Source of the DNA: Gemmobacter sp034519525
Lineage (GTDB): Bacteria > Pseudomonadota > Alphaproteobacteria > Rhodobacterales > Rhodobacteraceae
Length of the DNA: 64,000 nt
Direction of reading: 5' to 3'
NCBI GenBank assembly: GCA_034519525.1
Contig: JAXHOJ010000061.1
Coordinates: 1 to 64,000, forward strand
The position numbers and the translations under genes were made by a program. This document shows, in pieces, positions 25,617 to 34,752 of the stretch. Each line of letters starts with the position of its first letter. The first letter of the stretch is position 1. The notes under the pieces are model-generated. The model ran no database searches. It had not been told where the DNA came from and saw only the letters and a program-made list of their open reading frames with translations.

Positions 25617-26966
25617 TCAGTCGGCGGCCAGAACATCATCGGTGAAGGCGGGCGGCAGGTTGTTGGCGTGTTTTTCCACCGGGCGCGGGTTGCCTTCCAG
25701 CGCGTCATTCAGCGCGGCCATGTCCAGCTCGCCTTCCCAGCGGGCGACGACCAGCGTGGCCACGGCATTGCCGATGAAATTGGTCAGCGCCCGCACTTCG
25801 GACATGAAGCGATCCACGCCGAGGATCAGCGCCATGCCGGCCACCGGCACGGTGGGCACCACCGACAGCGTGGCGGCCAGGGTGATGAAGCCTGCGCCGG
25901 TGATGCCGGCGGCACCTTTCGACGACAGCATGGCGACGGCCAGCAGCAGGATTTCCTGCCCCAGCGTCAGTTCAGTATTCGTGGCCTGGGCGATGAACAG
26001 CGCGGCCATGGTCATGTAGATATTGGTGCCATCAAGGTTGAAGCTGTAGCCGGTGGGCACGACCAGACCCACGACCGAGCGCGAGGCGCCCGCGCGTTCC
26101 ATCTTTTCGATCAGCGAGGGCAGGGCGGCCTCGGAGGACGAGGTGCCCAGCACCAGCAGCAGTTCTTCCTTCAGGTATTTCACCAGCTTGAAGATGGAAA
26201 AGCCATTGTAGCGGGCCACGGCACCCAGAACCACGGCGACGAAGAGGAAGGCGGTCAGGTAGAAGCAGGCCACCAGGAAGGCGAGGTTGACCACCGAACC
26301 GATGCCATATTTGCCGATGGTGAAGGCCATGGCGCCAAAGGCACCGACGGGGGCGGCCTTCATCAGGATCGCCACCAGCTTGAAGATCGGGAAGGTGAGC
26401 GCCTGCATGAAATCATAGACCGGCTTGCCCTTTTTCCCGATCATCGACAGCGACAGGCCGAACAGGATGGCGACGAACAGCACCTGCAGGATATTGCCTT
26501 CGGCAAAGGCGCCGACCAGCGTGGTGGGGATGATGCCCATCAGGAAGCCGGTGATGGTGCTTTCATGGGCCTGATCGGCATATTTCGCCACGGCGGCGGC
26601 ATCCAGCGTGGCCGGATCAATGTTCATGCCCGCGCCCGGCTGCACCAGATTGGCGACCACCAGGCCCACCACCAGCGCGAGGGTGGAGAAGGTGAAGAAA
26701 TACAGCATCGCCTTGCCTGCGACGCGGCCGACCTTTTTCATGTCGGACATGCCGGCAATGCCGGTGGCCACGGTCAGGAAGATCACCGGGGCGATGATCA
26801 TCTTCACCAGTTTCACGAAGGCATCGCCCAGCGGTTTCAGGCTGGCGCCAAGATCGGGGTAGAAATGGCCCAGCAGGATGCCTGCGGTGATGGCAGCCAG
26901 AACCTGCACATAAAGCTGGGTATAGAAGGGTTTCGCCCCCTGCGGGGCGTGGCTGTCGATCTGCAT
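25617..26966 (-). CDS. dctA: C4-dicarboxylate:cation symporter DctA
   Basis: A 449-residue inner-membrane transporter of the DAACS family that imports succinate, fumarate, malate and aspartate. The family motifs are visible: VVPTGYSFNLDGTNIYMTMA, SSKGAAGITGAGFITLAATL and the re-entrant-loop serine stretch GTSSSEAALP. The length matches DctA. The start at 26966 has GAGGGAGGG upstream. It is most likely regulated by the DctB/DctD pair at 9116-12221. I looked for a -24/-12 sigma54 promoter upstream and found none with correct spacing, which agrees with the unusual DctD. Confidence 0.94.
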   Translation of the reverse strand: MQIDSHAPQGAKPFYTQLYVQVLAAITAGILLGHFYPDLGASLKPLGDAFVKLVKMIIAPVIFLTVATGIAGMSDMKKVGRVAGKAMLYFFTFSTLALVVGLVVANLVQPGAGMNIDPATLDAAAVAKYADQAHESTITGFLMGIIPTTLVGAFAEGNILQVLFVAILFGLSLSMIGKKGKPVYDFMQALTFPIFKLVAILMKAAPVGAFGAMAFTIGKYGIGSVVNLAFLVACFYLTAFLFVAVVLGAVARYNGFSIFKLVKYLKEELLLVLGTSSSEAALPSLIEKMERAGASRSVVGLVVPTGYSFNLDGTNIYMTMAALFIAQATNTELTLGQEILLLAVAMLSSKGAAGITGAGFITLAATLSVVPTVPVAGMALILGVDRFMSEVRALTNFIGNAVATLVVARWEGELDMAALNDALEGNPRPVEKHANNLPPAFTDDVLAAD

Positions 26967-27041
26967 TGGGTGATCCCTCCCTCGGGCATAATGGCCCATG
27001 TCTGACGGGCTTGGGACGGGGCTAATGCCTTGGCGGGACGT

Positions 27042-27143
27042 GCAACAGTTGCGGGTTTCCACAGGCGGCGGCATTTGCCGGGGGTGGAACGGGCAGGCGC
27101 CGTGGCATATTTCTGCCTGTATCCGGGCATTTGCGGGGGGTGG
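27042..27143. promoter_or_regulatory. Repeated sites upstream of dctA, candidate DctD operators
   Basis: The 341-nt gap 26967-27307 between divergent dctA and the DUF4177 gene holds two direct copies of GGCATTTGC-n-GGGGGTGG, at 27070-27087 and 27126-27143, 56 nt apart. The first copy contains the palindrome GGCATTTGCC. GCAAC-A-GTTGC at 27042-27052 is another palindrome. Their placement 75-180 nt upstream of dctA fits activator sites. No gene is apparent in the gap. Confidence 0.4.
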
Positions 27144-27307
27144 CCATGTTCAAGGTTGCGCCCCGGCAAGAGGCTTTCTATTGCTTGACGCTGGTGGTCC
27201 GCAGGGCTGGGGCGCCGGTTGCAGCCTGTCCTGCCTGCGCGGGGAAATGCTGCTGCGACGGTCTTCCCGTGCCCCGCGCCACAAGTGATTCGGCCGGAGC
27301 CAGCAGA

Positions 27308-27700
27308 ATGCAGCAATATGAATACAAGGTCGTTCCCGCCCCGAAACGGGGGGCCAAGCATCGCGGTCTGAAGACCACGCAGGACCGGTTTGCCTTTGCC
27401 CTGACCGAGCTGATGAATGACATGGCGCGCGACGGGTGGGAATATCTGCGCGCCGATGCGCTGCCCTGCGAAGAAAAGGTTGGCCTGACCGGACGCAGCA
27501 CCAGCTTTCACAACCTGCTGGTGTTCCGCCGTGGGCTGGCCGCTGTTGCGGCCCGGCCCGTGGTTGCGCCTGCAGCGCCGACAGAGGCGGTGAAGCCCGA
27601 GCCGGGCGCGCTGCCGCCGCTGCGGCTTGGCCCTGCCGTGGCAGAGCAGGGGCCCGCCCCGGTGGTGGGCGCTGCCAAGCCGGGCGTTGCGGCGCAGTGA
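27308..27700 (+). CDS. DUF4177-like protein
   Basis: A 130-residue protein. The first 75 residues (MQQYEYKVVPAPKRGAKHRG, then MARDGWEYLRADALP) match the small DUF4177 fold, whose function is unknown. The last 50 residues are a Pro/Ala-rich low-complexity tail. An upstream in-frame start at 27131 is rejected because the domain begins at the Met at 27308. Its stop codon directly abuts the stop of the convergent aminotransferase gene with no spacer. Confidence 0.75.
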   Translation: MQQYEYKVVPAPKRGAKHRGLKTTQDRFAFALTELMNDMARDGWEYLRADALPCEEKVGLTGRSTSFHNLLVFRRGLAAVAARPVVAPAAPTEAVKPEPGALPPLRLGPAVAEQGPAPVVGAAKPGVAAQ

Positions 27701-28822
27701 TCAGCCGCGCGCCGTGGCCTGAGCTGTAGTCAGAGCCTGGGGCAGGGCGGCGGCGAAAGCGGCGAGGGCCGCCGCATGGCCACAGCTGACCCGGATGCAG
27801 CGGTCATGCGGGGCGACGAAGGGCATCCGCACGAAGATGCCGCGCGCCACCAGATCGCGCAGCACGGCCCGGGCAAAATCGCCATCGTGGCCACAGTCGA
27901 TAGTGACGAAATTGGTGGCCGAGGGCAGGGCGGTCAGCCCGTTGTCGGCGGCGATCCGGGCAAGGGTGGCGCGGGCCTCTGTCACCTGTTCGCGCACCTG
28001 ATCCAGCCAGTCCTGATCGGCCAGCGCCGCCAGCGCGCCCGCCTGCGCAATGCGGCCCATCCCGAAATGGTTGCGCACCTTGTTGAAGGCCGAAACCAGC
28101 CCCGGTGCGGCAATGGCATAGCCCACCCGCAGCCCGGCCATGCCATAACCCTTTGAAAATGTGCGGAAGCGGATCACCCGCGGGTCATCTGCGGCAATCT
28201 CGGCCGCTGTGCCTGCGGGGGCCAGATCAATATAGGCCTCGTCCAGCACGAGGAGCGTGCCGGGCGGCAGCTTGTCGACCATAGCGGCGATCACGGCGCC
28301 GGGGTGATGCGAGCCCATCGGATTGTCGGGGTTCGCCAGATAGATCATTTTCGCCCCCACCTCGGCCGCGCGGGCCAGCAGGGCATCGGGGTCTTCGTGA
28401 TTGCCGCGATAGGGCACCTTGTGCAGCAGGCCGCCAAAGCCCGTGACATGGAAGTTGAAGGTGGGATAGGCGCCATCCGATGTCACCACCGCATCGCCGG
28501 GGCCGACCAGCAGGCGCACCAGATAGCCCAGAAGCCCGTCGATGCCTTCGCCCACCACGATATGTGCAGGCGTCACGCCATGATGTGCGGCCAGCGCCTG
28601 CCGCAGATCGTGGTTTTCAGGATCGCCATACATCCAGACCTCGCGCGCCGCCTGTTCCATCGCGGTAATGGCACTGGGCGAGGGGCCAAACAGGCTTTCA
28701 TTCGCGCCCAGCCGGGCGGTGAAGGCCTGGCCCATGATGCGTTCCTGTGTCTCTGGCCCTACAAAGGGAACAGAGGCAGGCAGGGCGGTGGCGAGCGGGG
28801 TGTAACGGGGCGTATCGGTCAT
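27701..28822 (-). CDS. Histidinol-phosphate-aminotransferase-like class I/II aminotransferase
   Basis: A 373-residue PLP enzyme. LGANESLFGPSP is the substrate-binding N-terminal motif of HisC-like proteins. LANPDNPMG and DEAYIDL precede the Schiff-base lysine in FRTFSKGYGMAGLRVGYA, and the phosphate-type arginine is in CIRVSCG. It belongs to the HisC/Cobc-type fold, but the true hisC of Rhodobacterales usually lies elsewhere, so the substrate could be another amino acid. The start at 28822 (MTDTPRYTP) is chosen; 28831 is possible. Confidence 0.8.
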   Translation of the reverse strand: MTDTPRYTPLATALPASVPFVGPETQERIMGQAFTARLGANESLFGPSPSAITAMEQAAREVWMYGDPENHDLRQALAAHHGVTPAHIVVGEGIDGLLGYLVRLLVGPGDAVVTSDGAYPTFNFHVTGFGGLLHKVPYRGNHEDPDALLARAAEVGAKMIYLANPDNPMGSHHPGAVIAAMVDKLPPGTLLVLDEAYIDLAPAGTAAEIAADDPRVIRFRTFSKGYGMAGLRVGYAIAAPGLVSAFNKVRNHFGMGRIAQAGALAALADQDWLDQVREQVTEARATLARIAADNGLTALPSATNFVTIDCGHDGDFARAVLRDLVARGIFVRMPFVAPHDRCIRVSCGHAAALAAFAAALPQALTTAQATARG

Positions 28823-29001
28823 GCCCGGCATAACAGCCGGAAATCAGCCGCGCTGCAAGCGGGGCAGGCCGGTGTGATGCTGCAAAATGTCGCAGGGCCG
28901 GGTTGAACCTGTCGGCATTTCAGGGCGTTATGACCGAGGGCGCAGTGCCCGCAAGACCGGGCGTGCCAAAAGCCGAGCGCGCCCCGTGCCGCAGGACAAA
29001 A

Positions 29002-30633
29002 ATGATGATCGAGCGCAGGCCGACTTTCGCGCCTTTTGCCAACCCGGATTTCCGCCTTCTGTGGTCGGCCACGGTGATTTCGCAGCTGGGTGGGCTGATC
29101 CAGACGGTGGGGGCGGGCTGGCTGATGACCTCGTTGACCACGTCGCATCAGCTGATTGCGCTGGTGCAATCGTCGAACACGCTGCCGATCATGGTGCTGT
29201 CGCTGCTGGCGGGAGCGCTGGCCGATAATTTTCCACGCCGCAGTATCCTGATCTGGGCGCAGCTGTTTTTGCTGTTCGCCTCGGCCCTGCTGGCGGTGGT
29301 GGCGTTTCTGGGCACGATGACGCCCTGGATGCTGCTGGGCTTCACCTTTCTGATCGGCTGCGGCACCGCGCTGTACAACCCGGCCTGGCAGGCCTCGATG
29401 GGGGATATCGTCACCCGTGAGGATCTGCCGCAAGCGGTGAGCCTGAACAGCATGGGATTCAACATGATGCGGTCGGTCGGCCCGGCCATCGGCGGTTTTG
29501 TGGTGGCGACGCTGGGGGCGCCGGTGGCCTTTGCGATGAATGCCGCCAGCTATCTGCCGCTGACTGCCGCGCTGATCCGGTGGAAGCCCGCTTATCCCGA
29601 ACGCCGCCTGCCGCGCGAATCCCTGGGGCAGGCGCTGTCATCTGGCCTGCGCTATGTCGCCATGTCACCGCATCTGATGCGGGTGATGCTGCGGGCCGGG
29701 CTGTTCGGCTTTGGCGCGGTATCGGTGCTGGCGATGATGCCGCTGGTGGCGCGGGATCTGCTGGGCGGATCGGCGCTGACCTATGGGGTGACGCTGGGGG
29801 CCTTTGGTCTGGGGGCCATTGGCGGCGTGCTGCTGAACGGCCCGCTGCGCGCAAGGCTAAGCAACGAGATCATCGTGCGGTCGGGCTGTCTGGCCTTTGC
29901 GCTGGGTGTGGTGGCTTTGGGGGCCAGCCGCTCGATCTGGCTGAGCGTGCCTGCGCTCTTGCTGTGCGGGGCGGCCTGGGTGATGGCGCTGTCTTTGTTC
30001 AACGTCTCGGTGCAGCTGTCTGCGCCGCGCTGGGTGGTGGGGCGGGCGCTGTCCTTCTATCAGACCGCCACTTTCGGCGGCATGTCGGTCGGCGCCTGGG
30101 TCTGGGGCATGGTGGCCGATGCGGGCGGGGCAGAGCTGTCGCTGTATTGTTCGGCCGCTGTGCTGGTGCTGGCGGCGGCGGTCGGGCTTTGGCTTTCGCT
30201 GGGCGAATTGGGGGGCATGAGCCTTGATCCTGTCGGCCCGTTCAACGCGCCGCCGCTGCGGCTTGATCTGCGCGGCCGGTCGGGGCCCTTGATGATCATG
30301 ATTGATTACCGGATCGACGAGCCGGATGTGCCGGCCTTTCTGGCGCTGATGCAGGAACGTCGCCGCATCCGCCTGCGCGATGGCGCCCGCAACTGGGCCT
30401 TGCTGCGGGATCTGGAAGACCCGGATATCTGGGTGGAAAGCTATCATGTGGCCACATGGGTGGAATATATCCGCCATGTCGAGCGCCGCACCCAGGCCGA
30501 TACCGCCAATCACGAGGAGCTGTTGAAGCTGCATCGCGGGCCGGGGCGCCCGGTGGTGCATCGCATGATCGAGCGCCGCACCGTGCCGCTGCCGGGCGAG
30601 ATGGTGCTGAAACCCGGCAGCGATCTGCATTGA
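29002..30633 (+). CDS. MFS exporter with C-terminal dimeric-barrel-like domain (MFS_3 type)
   Basis: A 543-residue protein from the ATG at 29002; an in-frame start at 28903 is possible but adds a non-hydrophobic leader. Residues about 10-405 contain about 11-12 transmembrane helices with the motif GALADNFPRRSI between helices 2 and 3. After GELGGMSLDPVGPF a soluble domain of about 120 residues follows (MIDYRIDEPDVPAFLALMQE through HMVERR-like ends). It resembles the ferredoxin-like domain fused to this MFS_3/EntS-type subgroup. Export of a siderophore or other small molecule is the family expectation; the substrate is unknown. Two G6C-stem hairpins follow. Confidence 0.85.
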   Translation: MMIERRPTFAPFANPDFRLLWSATVISQLGGLIQTVGAGWLMTSLTTSHQLIALVQSSNTLPIMVLSLLAGALADNFPRRSILIWAQLFLLFASALLAVVAFLGTMTPWMLLGFTFLIGCGTALYNPAWQASMGDIVTREDLPQAVSLNSMGFNMMRSVGPAIGGFVVATLGAPVAFAMNAASYLPLTAALIRWKPAYPERRLPRESLGQALSSGLRYVAMSPHLMRVMLRAGLFGFGAVSVLAMMPLVARDLLGGSALTYGVTLGAFGLGAIGGVLLNGPLRARLSNEIIVRSGCLAFALGVVALGASRSIWLSVPALLLCGAAWVMALSLFNVSVQLSAPRWVVGRALSFYQTATFGGMSVGAWVWGMVADAGGAELSLYCSAAVLVLAAAVGLWLSLGELGGMSLDPVGPFNAPPLRLDLRGRSGPLMIMIDYRIDEPDVPAFLALMQERRRIRLRDGARNWALLRDLEDPDIWVESYHVATWVEYIRHVERRTQADTANHEELLKLHRGPGRPVVHRMIERRTVPLPGEMVLKPGSDLH

Positions 30634-30646
30634 CCTGAAAAGAAAA

Positions 30647-30665
30647 GGGGGGCTGCAAGCCCCCC
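30647..30665 (+). terminator. GC hairpin after the MFS gene
   Basis: GGGGGGC-TGCAA-GCCCCCC lies 14 nt past the stop. It has no T-tail, so termination is only probable. Confidence 0.45.
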
Positions 30666-30684
30666 ATGTGCCAGAAAAAGGGAG

Positions 30685-30757
30685 GGGGGGCTGTCTGCCC
30701 CCCTCTGGGCCTGCGGCCCATTCACCCCCCGAGGATATTTTTGCCAAGATAAAGGCG
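30685..30757 (+). repeat. 3'-end structured element, long copy A
   Basis: Stem 1 is GGGGGGC-TGTCT-GCCCCCC (30685-30703). Stem 2 is GGGCC-TGC-GGCCC (30707-30719). They are followed by ATTCACCCCCCGAGGATATT and TTGCCAAGATAAAGG. The copy at 52267-52336 matches across about 70 nt, and stem 2 there reads GAGCC-TGC-GGCTC, a compensatory pair change. Confidence 0.75.
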
Positions 30758-30758
30758 A

Positions 30759-33700
30759 TCAGCCGATTTCGGCCAGCCGGGCCAGCGCGGCCTGCAGTTT
30801 GGCGGCTTCGTCGCTGCGGGCCTCCAGATTGGTGCGGGCCTCGTCGATCACCTCTTCCTTGGCGCTTTCGATGAATTTGGGGTTCGAGAGGCGGGTGTTC
30901 AGCGCCGCGATCTCTTTCCCCAGCTTTTCCAGCGATTTCTGCAGCCGGGCCTTTTCGGCGGCAATGTCGATGATGCCCGCCAGCGGGATGGCGAAGCTGG
31001 CGCCCTCGGCCGCGATGGTGATCGCGCCTTTCGGGGCGGCGGCGGCATCGGTCAGGCTTTCGACGCGCGCCAGCCGTTTGATGAGCGATTCATTCCGCGC
31101 CCAGGCGCCACGCGCCTCGGCATCCATCGCGGTGGCCAGCATGTCGAGCTTCAGACCTACCGGCACATGCACCTGCGCGCGGGCCGAGCGGATATCGTCG
31201 ATCAGCGTGGTGACCCAGGTCATTTCGCGGGTGGCATCGGCGTCGATCAGCTCAGTGCCATAGGCGGGCCAATCGGTATGCACCAGCATCTTCGCCCGGT
31301 TGCCGGTGGTGGCCCAGAGCTCTTCGGTGATGAAGGGCATCATCGGATGCAGCAGGATCATGCACTGATCCAGCACCCAGCCCATGGTCGCCCGGGTTTC
31401 CGCCGCCTGATCGCCATCGAACAGCGGTTTGGCAAATTCCACATACCAGTCGCAGACCTTGCCCCAGACGAAGGTGTAAAGCGCATTGGCCGCCTGATCG
31501 AAGCGGAAGTTTTCCAGCGCGTCATTCACCTCGGCCAGTGTGCGCGCGGTTTCCCCGATGATCCAGCGGTTCACGGTTGCCGTGGCGGCGGGCGGGGCCG
31601 TTTGCGTGGCATGGCCTTCCCACACCCCGTTCATTTCGGCAAAGCGGCAGGCGTTCCACAGTTTGGTGCCGAAGTTGCGATAGCCCGCGATGCGCTGGGT
31701 ATCGAGCTTCAGCACACCGCCCAAGGAGGCCATGGCGGCATTGCCGAAGCGCAGCGCATCGGCGCCGTATTCGTCGATGATCTCCAGCGGGTCGATGACA
31801 TTGCCCAGGGATTTGGACATCTTCTTGCCCTTGGCGTCACGCACCAGCCCGTGCAGGTAGACGGTGTGGAACGGAATGTCGTCGACCACGGCCAGCTGCA
31901 TCATCATCATCCGGGCGACCCAGAAGAAGATGATATCGGCCCCGGTCACCAGAACCGAAGTCGGAAAATAGCGCGCCAGTTCCGGCGTGGTCTCCGGCCA
32001 GCCCAAGGTGCCGATGGGCCAGAGACCCGAGGAGAACCAGGTATCCAGCACATCCTCGTCGCGCCACACGGGGTAGACAAGATGCGTCGGGTCTTGCGTC
32101 AGGTTGTAGTCGGCCAGCGCCTTGGCCAGCAATTCCACCGCGGCAGCGCGGTTTTCCACCTCGACGATACGGGCATGGTTCAGCGGGCTGGGCAGCGGCG
32201 CCAGATCATCAAGGAAACGCTCGCTTACCGCGTCAAGATCGGCGGCGCAGTGATAGACCGGCTCGGCATGGTTGAAGGCGCCATCGGCGAGCAGGGCAAA
32301 GATTTCCGCCTCGTCCAGCGCATTGTCGCCCTCGTCGTCGCGGAAGCCGGTGGGCCAGATGTCCAGCCCATACCACACCGGGATCTGATGGCCCCACCAC
32401 AGCTGGCGCGAGATGCACCAGGGTTCGATATTCTCCAGCCAGTGGAAATAGGTCTTCTCGCCGGATTCGGGGATGATGCGGGTGCGGCCCGTGCGCACCG
32501 CATCCAGCGCGGGGCCCACGATCTTGGCTGTGTCGACGAACCACTGATCGGTCAGCATCGGCTCGATCACCACTTTGGAGCGGTCACCGAAGGGCTGCAT
32601 GATCTTCTTGGCCTCGACCACCGGTTCCAGCCGCAGATGCTCGGATCCGGTTTCGGGATCGGTCTCCTTGACCAGCGTGGTGACAGCCAGGCCGATGGCG
32701 TTGATATCGGCGATCACCGCCTTGCGCGCCTCGAACCGGTCCAGCCCGCGATATTTTTCGGGGACAAGGTTCAGGCTGTCCACCTCATTGGCATCGGTGG
32801 GCGAACCGGCGGCGATTTCGCGCGCCCGTGCCACCGCTTCGGCATAGGGGGCACCATCGGTGCGCATCTGCCCGCGGGTATCCATCAGCCGGTAGCAGGG
32901 CAGATCATGCCGCTTGGCCACCTGATAATCGTTGAAATCATGCGCGCCGGTGATCTTCACCGCGCCCGAGCCAAAGGCCGGATCAGGGTATTCATCGGCG
33001 ATGATCGGGATCAGACGGTCACAAAGCGGCAGATGCACCATCTTGCCAATGATCGACGCATAGCGCGGATCCGCCGGGTTCACCGCCACGGCGCCATCGC
33101 CCAGCATGGTTTCCGGCCGGGTGGTGGCGATGGAGATGTAATCCCGCATCTCGCGCAGGATCACGGTCCCGTCTTCGTCCTTTTCCACATATTCATAGCT
33201 TTCCCCACCGGCGAGCCGGTATTTGAAATGCCACATATGCCCGGCTACTTCGATATTCTCGACCTCCAGATCGGAAATCGCGGTCTCGAAATGTGGATCC
33301 CAGTTCACCAGCCGCTTGCCGCGGTAGATCAGGCCCTTGTGATACATTTCCACGAACACCTTGATGACGGCATCGTGGAAATTGCCTGCCTCGCCCGCCG
33401 GGGCACCGGGCGCGCCCGACATGGTAAAGGCCTCGCGGTCCCAGTCGCAGCTGGCGCCAAGGCGCTGCAGCTGGCCGATGATGGTGCCGCGCGATTGCTG
33501 CTTCTGCTGCCAGACCCGGCCCAGAAAGGCCTCGCGCCCCATCTCGCGGCGCGAGGGTTCCTGGTTCTTGGCCATCTCGCGTTCGGTCACCATCTGGGTG
33601 GCGATGCCCGCATGATCGGTGCCAGGCTGCCAGAGCGTGTCATGCCCCTGCATCCGGTGCCAGCGCACCAGAATATCCTGCAGCGTGTTGTTGAAGGCAT

Positions 33701-33866
33701 GGCCCATATGCAGGCTGCCGGTCACATTGGGCGGCGGGATCATCACGGAAAAGGCCGGGGCGCCGGGCCGGGCATTCGCCCCAGCACGGCCTGCCTTGCC
33801 CTCGATCCAGTGTTTCGAGATCCGGGCCTCGGCCTCGGCGGCATTGAAGGTCTTTTCCATCGGCAT
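30759..33866 (-). CDS. valS: Valyl-tRNA synthetase
   Basis: A 1035-residue class I aminoacyl-tRNA synthetase. The HIGH-type motif is HMGH at 53-56 after PPPNVTGSL. KMSKSLGN follows in the C-terminal half of the catalytic domain, and the CP1 editing domain is present (TTRPETMLGD). A C-terminal coiled coil begins at about residue 960 (AEKARLQKSLEKLGKEIAAL). It is full length. The start at 33866 (MPMEKTFNAAEAEARI) is chosen over a long upstream in-frame extension that lies in another gene's shadow. Confidence 0.96.
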   Translation of the reverse strand: MPMEKTFNAAEAEARISKHWIEGKAGRAGANARPGAPAFSVMIPPPNVTGSLHMGHAFNNTLQDILVRWHRMQGHDTLWQPGTDHAGIATQMVTEREMAKNQEPSRREMGREAFLGRVWQQKQQSRGTIIGQLQRLGASCDWDREAFTMSGAPGAPAGEAGNFHDAVIKVFVEMYHKGLIYRGKRLVNWDPHFETAISDLEVENIEVAGHMWHFKYRLAGGESYEYVEKDEDGTVILREMRDYISIATTRPETMLGDGAVAVNPADPRYASIIGKMVHLPLCDRLIPIIADEYPDPAFGSGAVKITGAHDFNDYQVAKRHDLPCYRLMDTRGQMRTDGAPYAEAVARAREIAAGSPTDANEVDSLNLVPEKYRGLDRFEARKAVIADINAIGLAVTTLVKETDPETGSEHLRLEPVVEAKKIMQPFGDRSKVVIEPMLTDQWFVDTAKIVGPALDAVRTGRTRIIPESGEKTYFHWLENIEPWCISRQLWWGHQIPVWYGLDIWPTGFRDDEGDNALDEAEIFALLADGAFNHAEPVYHCAADLDAVSERFLDDLAPLPSPLNHARIVEVENRAAAVELLAKALADYNLTQDPTHLVYPVWRDEDVLDTWFSSGLWPIGTLGWPETTPELARYFPTSVLVTGADIIFFWVARMMMMQLAVVDDIPFHTVYLHGLVRDAKGKKMSKSLGNVIDPLEIIDEYGADALRFGNAAMASLGGVLKLDTQRIAGYRNFGTKLWNACRFAEMNGVWEGHATQTAPPAATATVNRWIIGETARTLAEVNDALENFRFDQAANALYTFVWGKVCDWYVEFAKPLFDGDQAAETRATMGWVLDQCMILLHPMMPFITEELWATTGNRAKMLVHTDWPAYGTELIDADATREMTWVTTLIDDIRSARAQVHVPVGLKLDMLATAMDAEARGAWARNESLIKRLARVESLTDAAAAPKGAITIAAEGASFAIPLAGIIDIAAEKARLQKSLEKLGKEIAALNTRLSNPKFIESAKEEVIDEARTNLEARSDEAAKLQAALARLAEIG

Positions 33867-33953
33867 GTGGCACCCCGCTTTCTTGCTGCCGGGTTTAGCC
33901 AATGCTGCGGCCAAGGAAAAGGCTTTCGCGGCCCTTGTCTCTTTCCTCTTGGT

Positions 33954-34005
33954 GCAAATAGCGCCGGGCAAATTTCTTTGAAGAAATTTGCCCGGCGCTA
34001 TTTGC
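33954..34005. repeat. Perfect 25-bp inverted repeat with 2-nt spacer
   Basis: The left arm 33954-33978 (GCAAATAGCGCCGGGCAAAT then TTCTT) is perfectly complementary to 33981-34005. The stop codon of the minus-strand VOC gene (33998-34000) lies inside the right arm. Minus-strand sequence beyond it reads ACCAAGAGGAAAG, like the tail of the 3'-end elements. Confidence 0.85.
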
Positions 34006-34750
34006 CGCCCACCACCGCGAAATGGGCGCCCTGCGGATCCTGTGCCATGGCGATGAAGGCGCCGCCCGGCACCTCTTGCGGGCCATGAAGGATGCTGCCG
34101 CCCGTGGCTTCGATCTGTGCGATGGCGGCCGTGGCGCTGGCCACGCCGAAATAGGGCAGCCAATGCGGCGGCACATCCGGCCCCGGCAGGCCCATCATGC
34201 CGCCCAGATCCTGACCGGCGCGGCCGAAGATCTGATAATTGCCCATTTCGCCCATCGGCATGGCCTCACCCGCCGTCCAGCCGAAGATTGCGGCATAGAA
34301 GGCCAGGCCTGCCACCGGATCGGGGCTCATCAGCTCGTGCCAGTTGCCATGGCCCTGTTTCGCCTGATCGAAGGCCACGCTTTGCGGCCCCGGCACCGGC
34401 TGCAGGATGGCGAATACCGCGCCCTGCGGATCGGCCAGCACTGCATAGCGCCCGGTCTGCGGGATGTCATCCGGCCCGGCATAGACCTGCCCGCCAAGCG
34501 CCTTTGCCTGTGCGCAGGTGGCATCGCAATCCTCCACCGCGAAATAGACAGCCCAGGCGGTGGGCATACCGGCCATCGGTTCCATCATCCCGGCGACCAT
34601 CGCGCCGTCGCGCAGGGCGAGGAAGTAATCGAATCCCTCCATCCCGGCATTCTGCACCTGCCAATCCAGCAATCCGCCGTAAAAGGCGGTGGCCGCAGCG
34701 ATGTCGGGGGTGGTCAGCTCATACCAGCAGGGGAGGCCGTGGTGGCTCAT
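33998..34750 (-). CDS. VOC (glyoxalase/bleomycin-resistance fold) family protein with two domains
   Basis: A 250-residue protein made of two vicinal-oxygen-chelate modules: residues 3-118 (WYELTTPDIAAATAFYGGLL) and about 130-248 (WHELMSPDPVAGLAFYAAIF). Metal-dependent members isomerise or open small substrates; here the metal ligands are only partly recognisable, so function is open. It starts 3 nt after the DUF1428 stop and forms an operon with it, next to a divergent HxlR regulator that probably controls both. Confidence 0.85.
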   Translation of the reverse strand: MSHHGLPCWYELTTPDIAAATAFYGGLLDWQVQNAGMEGFDYFLALRDGAMVAGMMEPMAGMPTAWAVYFAVEDCDATCAQAKALGGQVYAGPDDIPQTGRYAVLADPQGAVFAILQPVPGPQSVAFDQAKQGHGNWHELMSPDPVAGLAFYAAIFGWTAGEAMPMGEMGNYQIFGRAGQDLGGMMGLPGPDVPPHWLPYFGVASATAAIAQIEATGGSILHGPQEVPGGAFIAMAQDPQGAHFAVVGGK

Positions 34751-34752
34751 GG

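Noticed and set aside
26967..27060. A sigma54 promoter for dctA
   Set aside because: TTGCA occurs, but no GG lies at the required distance, so the -24/-12 pattern is not met.
31167..34088. A 973-codon open frame on the + strand
   Set aside because: It is antisense to valS, has no family wording and arises from high third-position GC.
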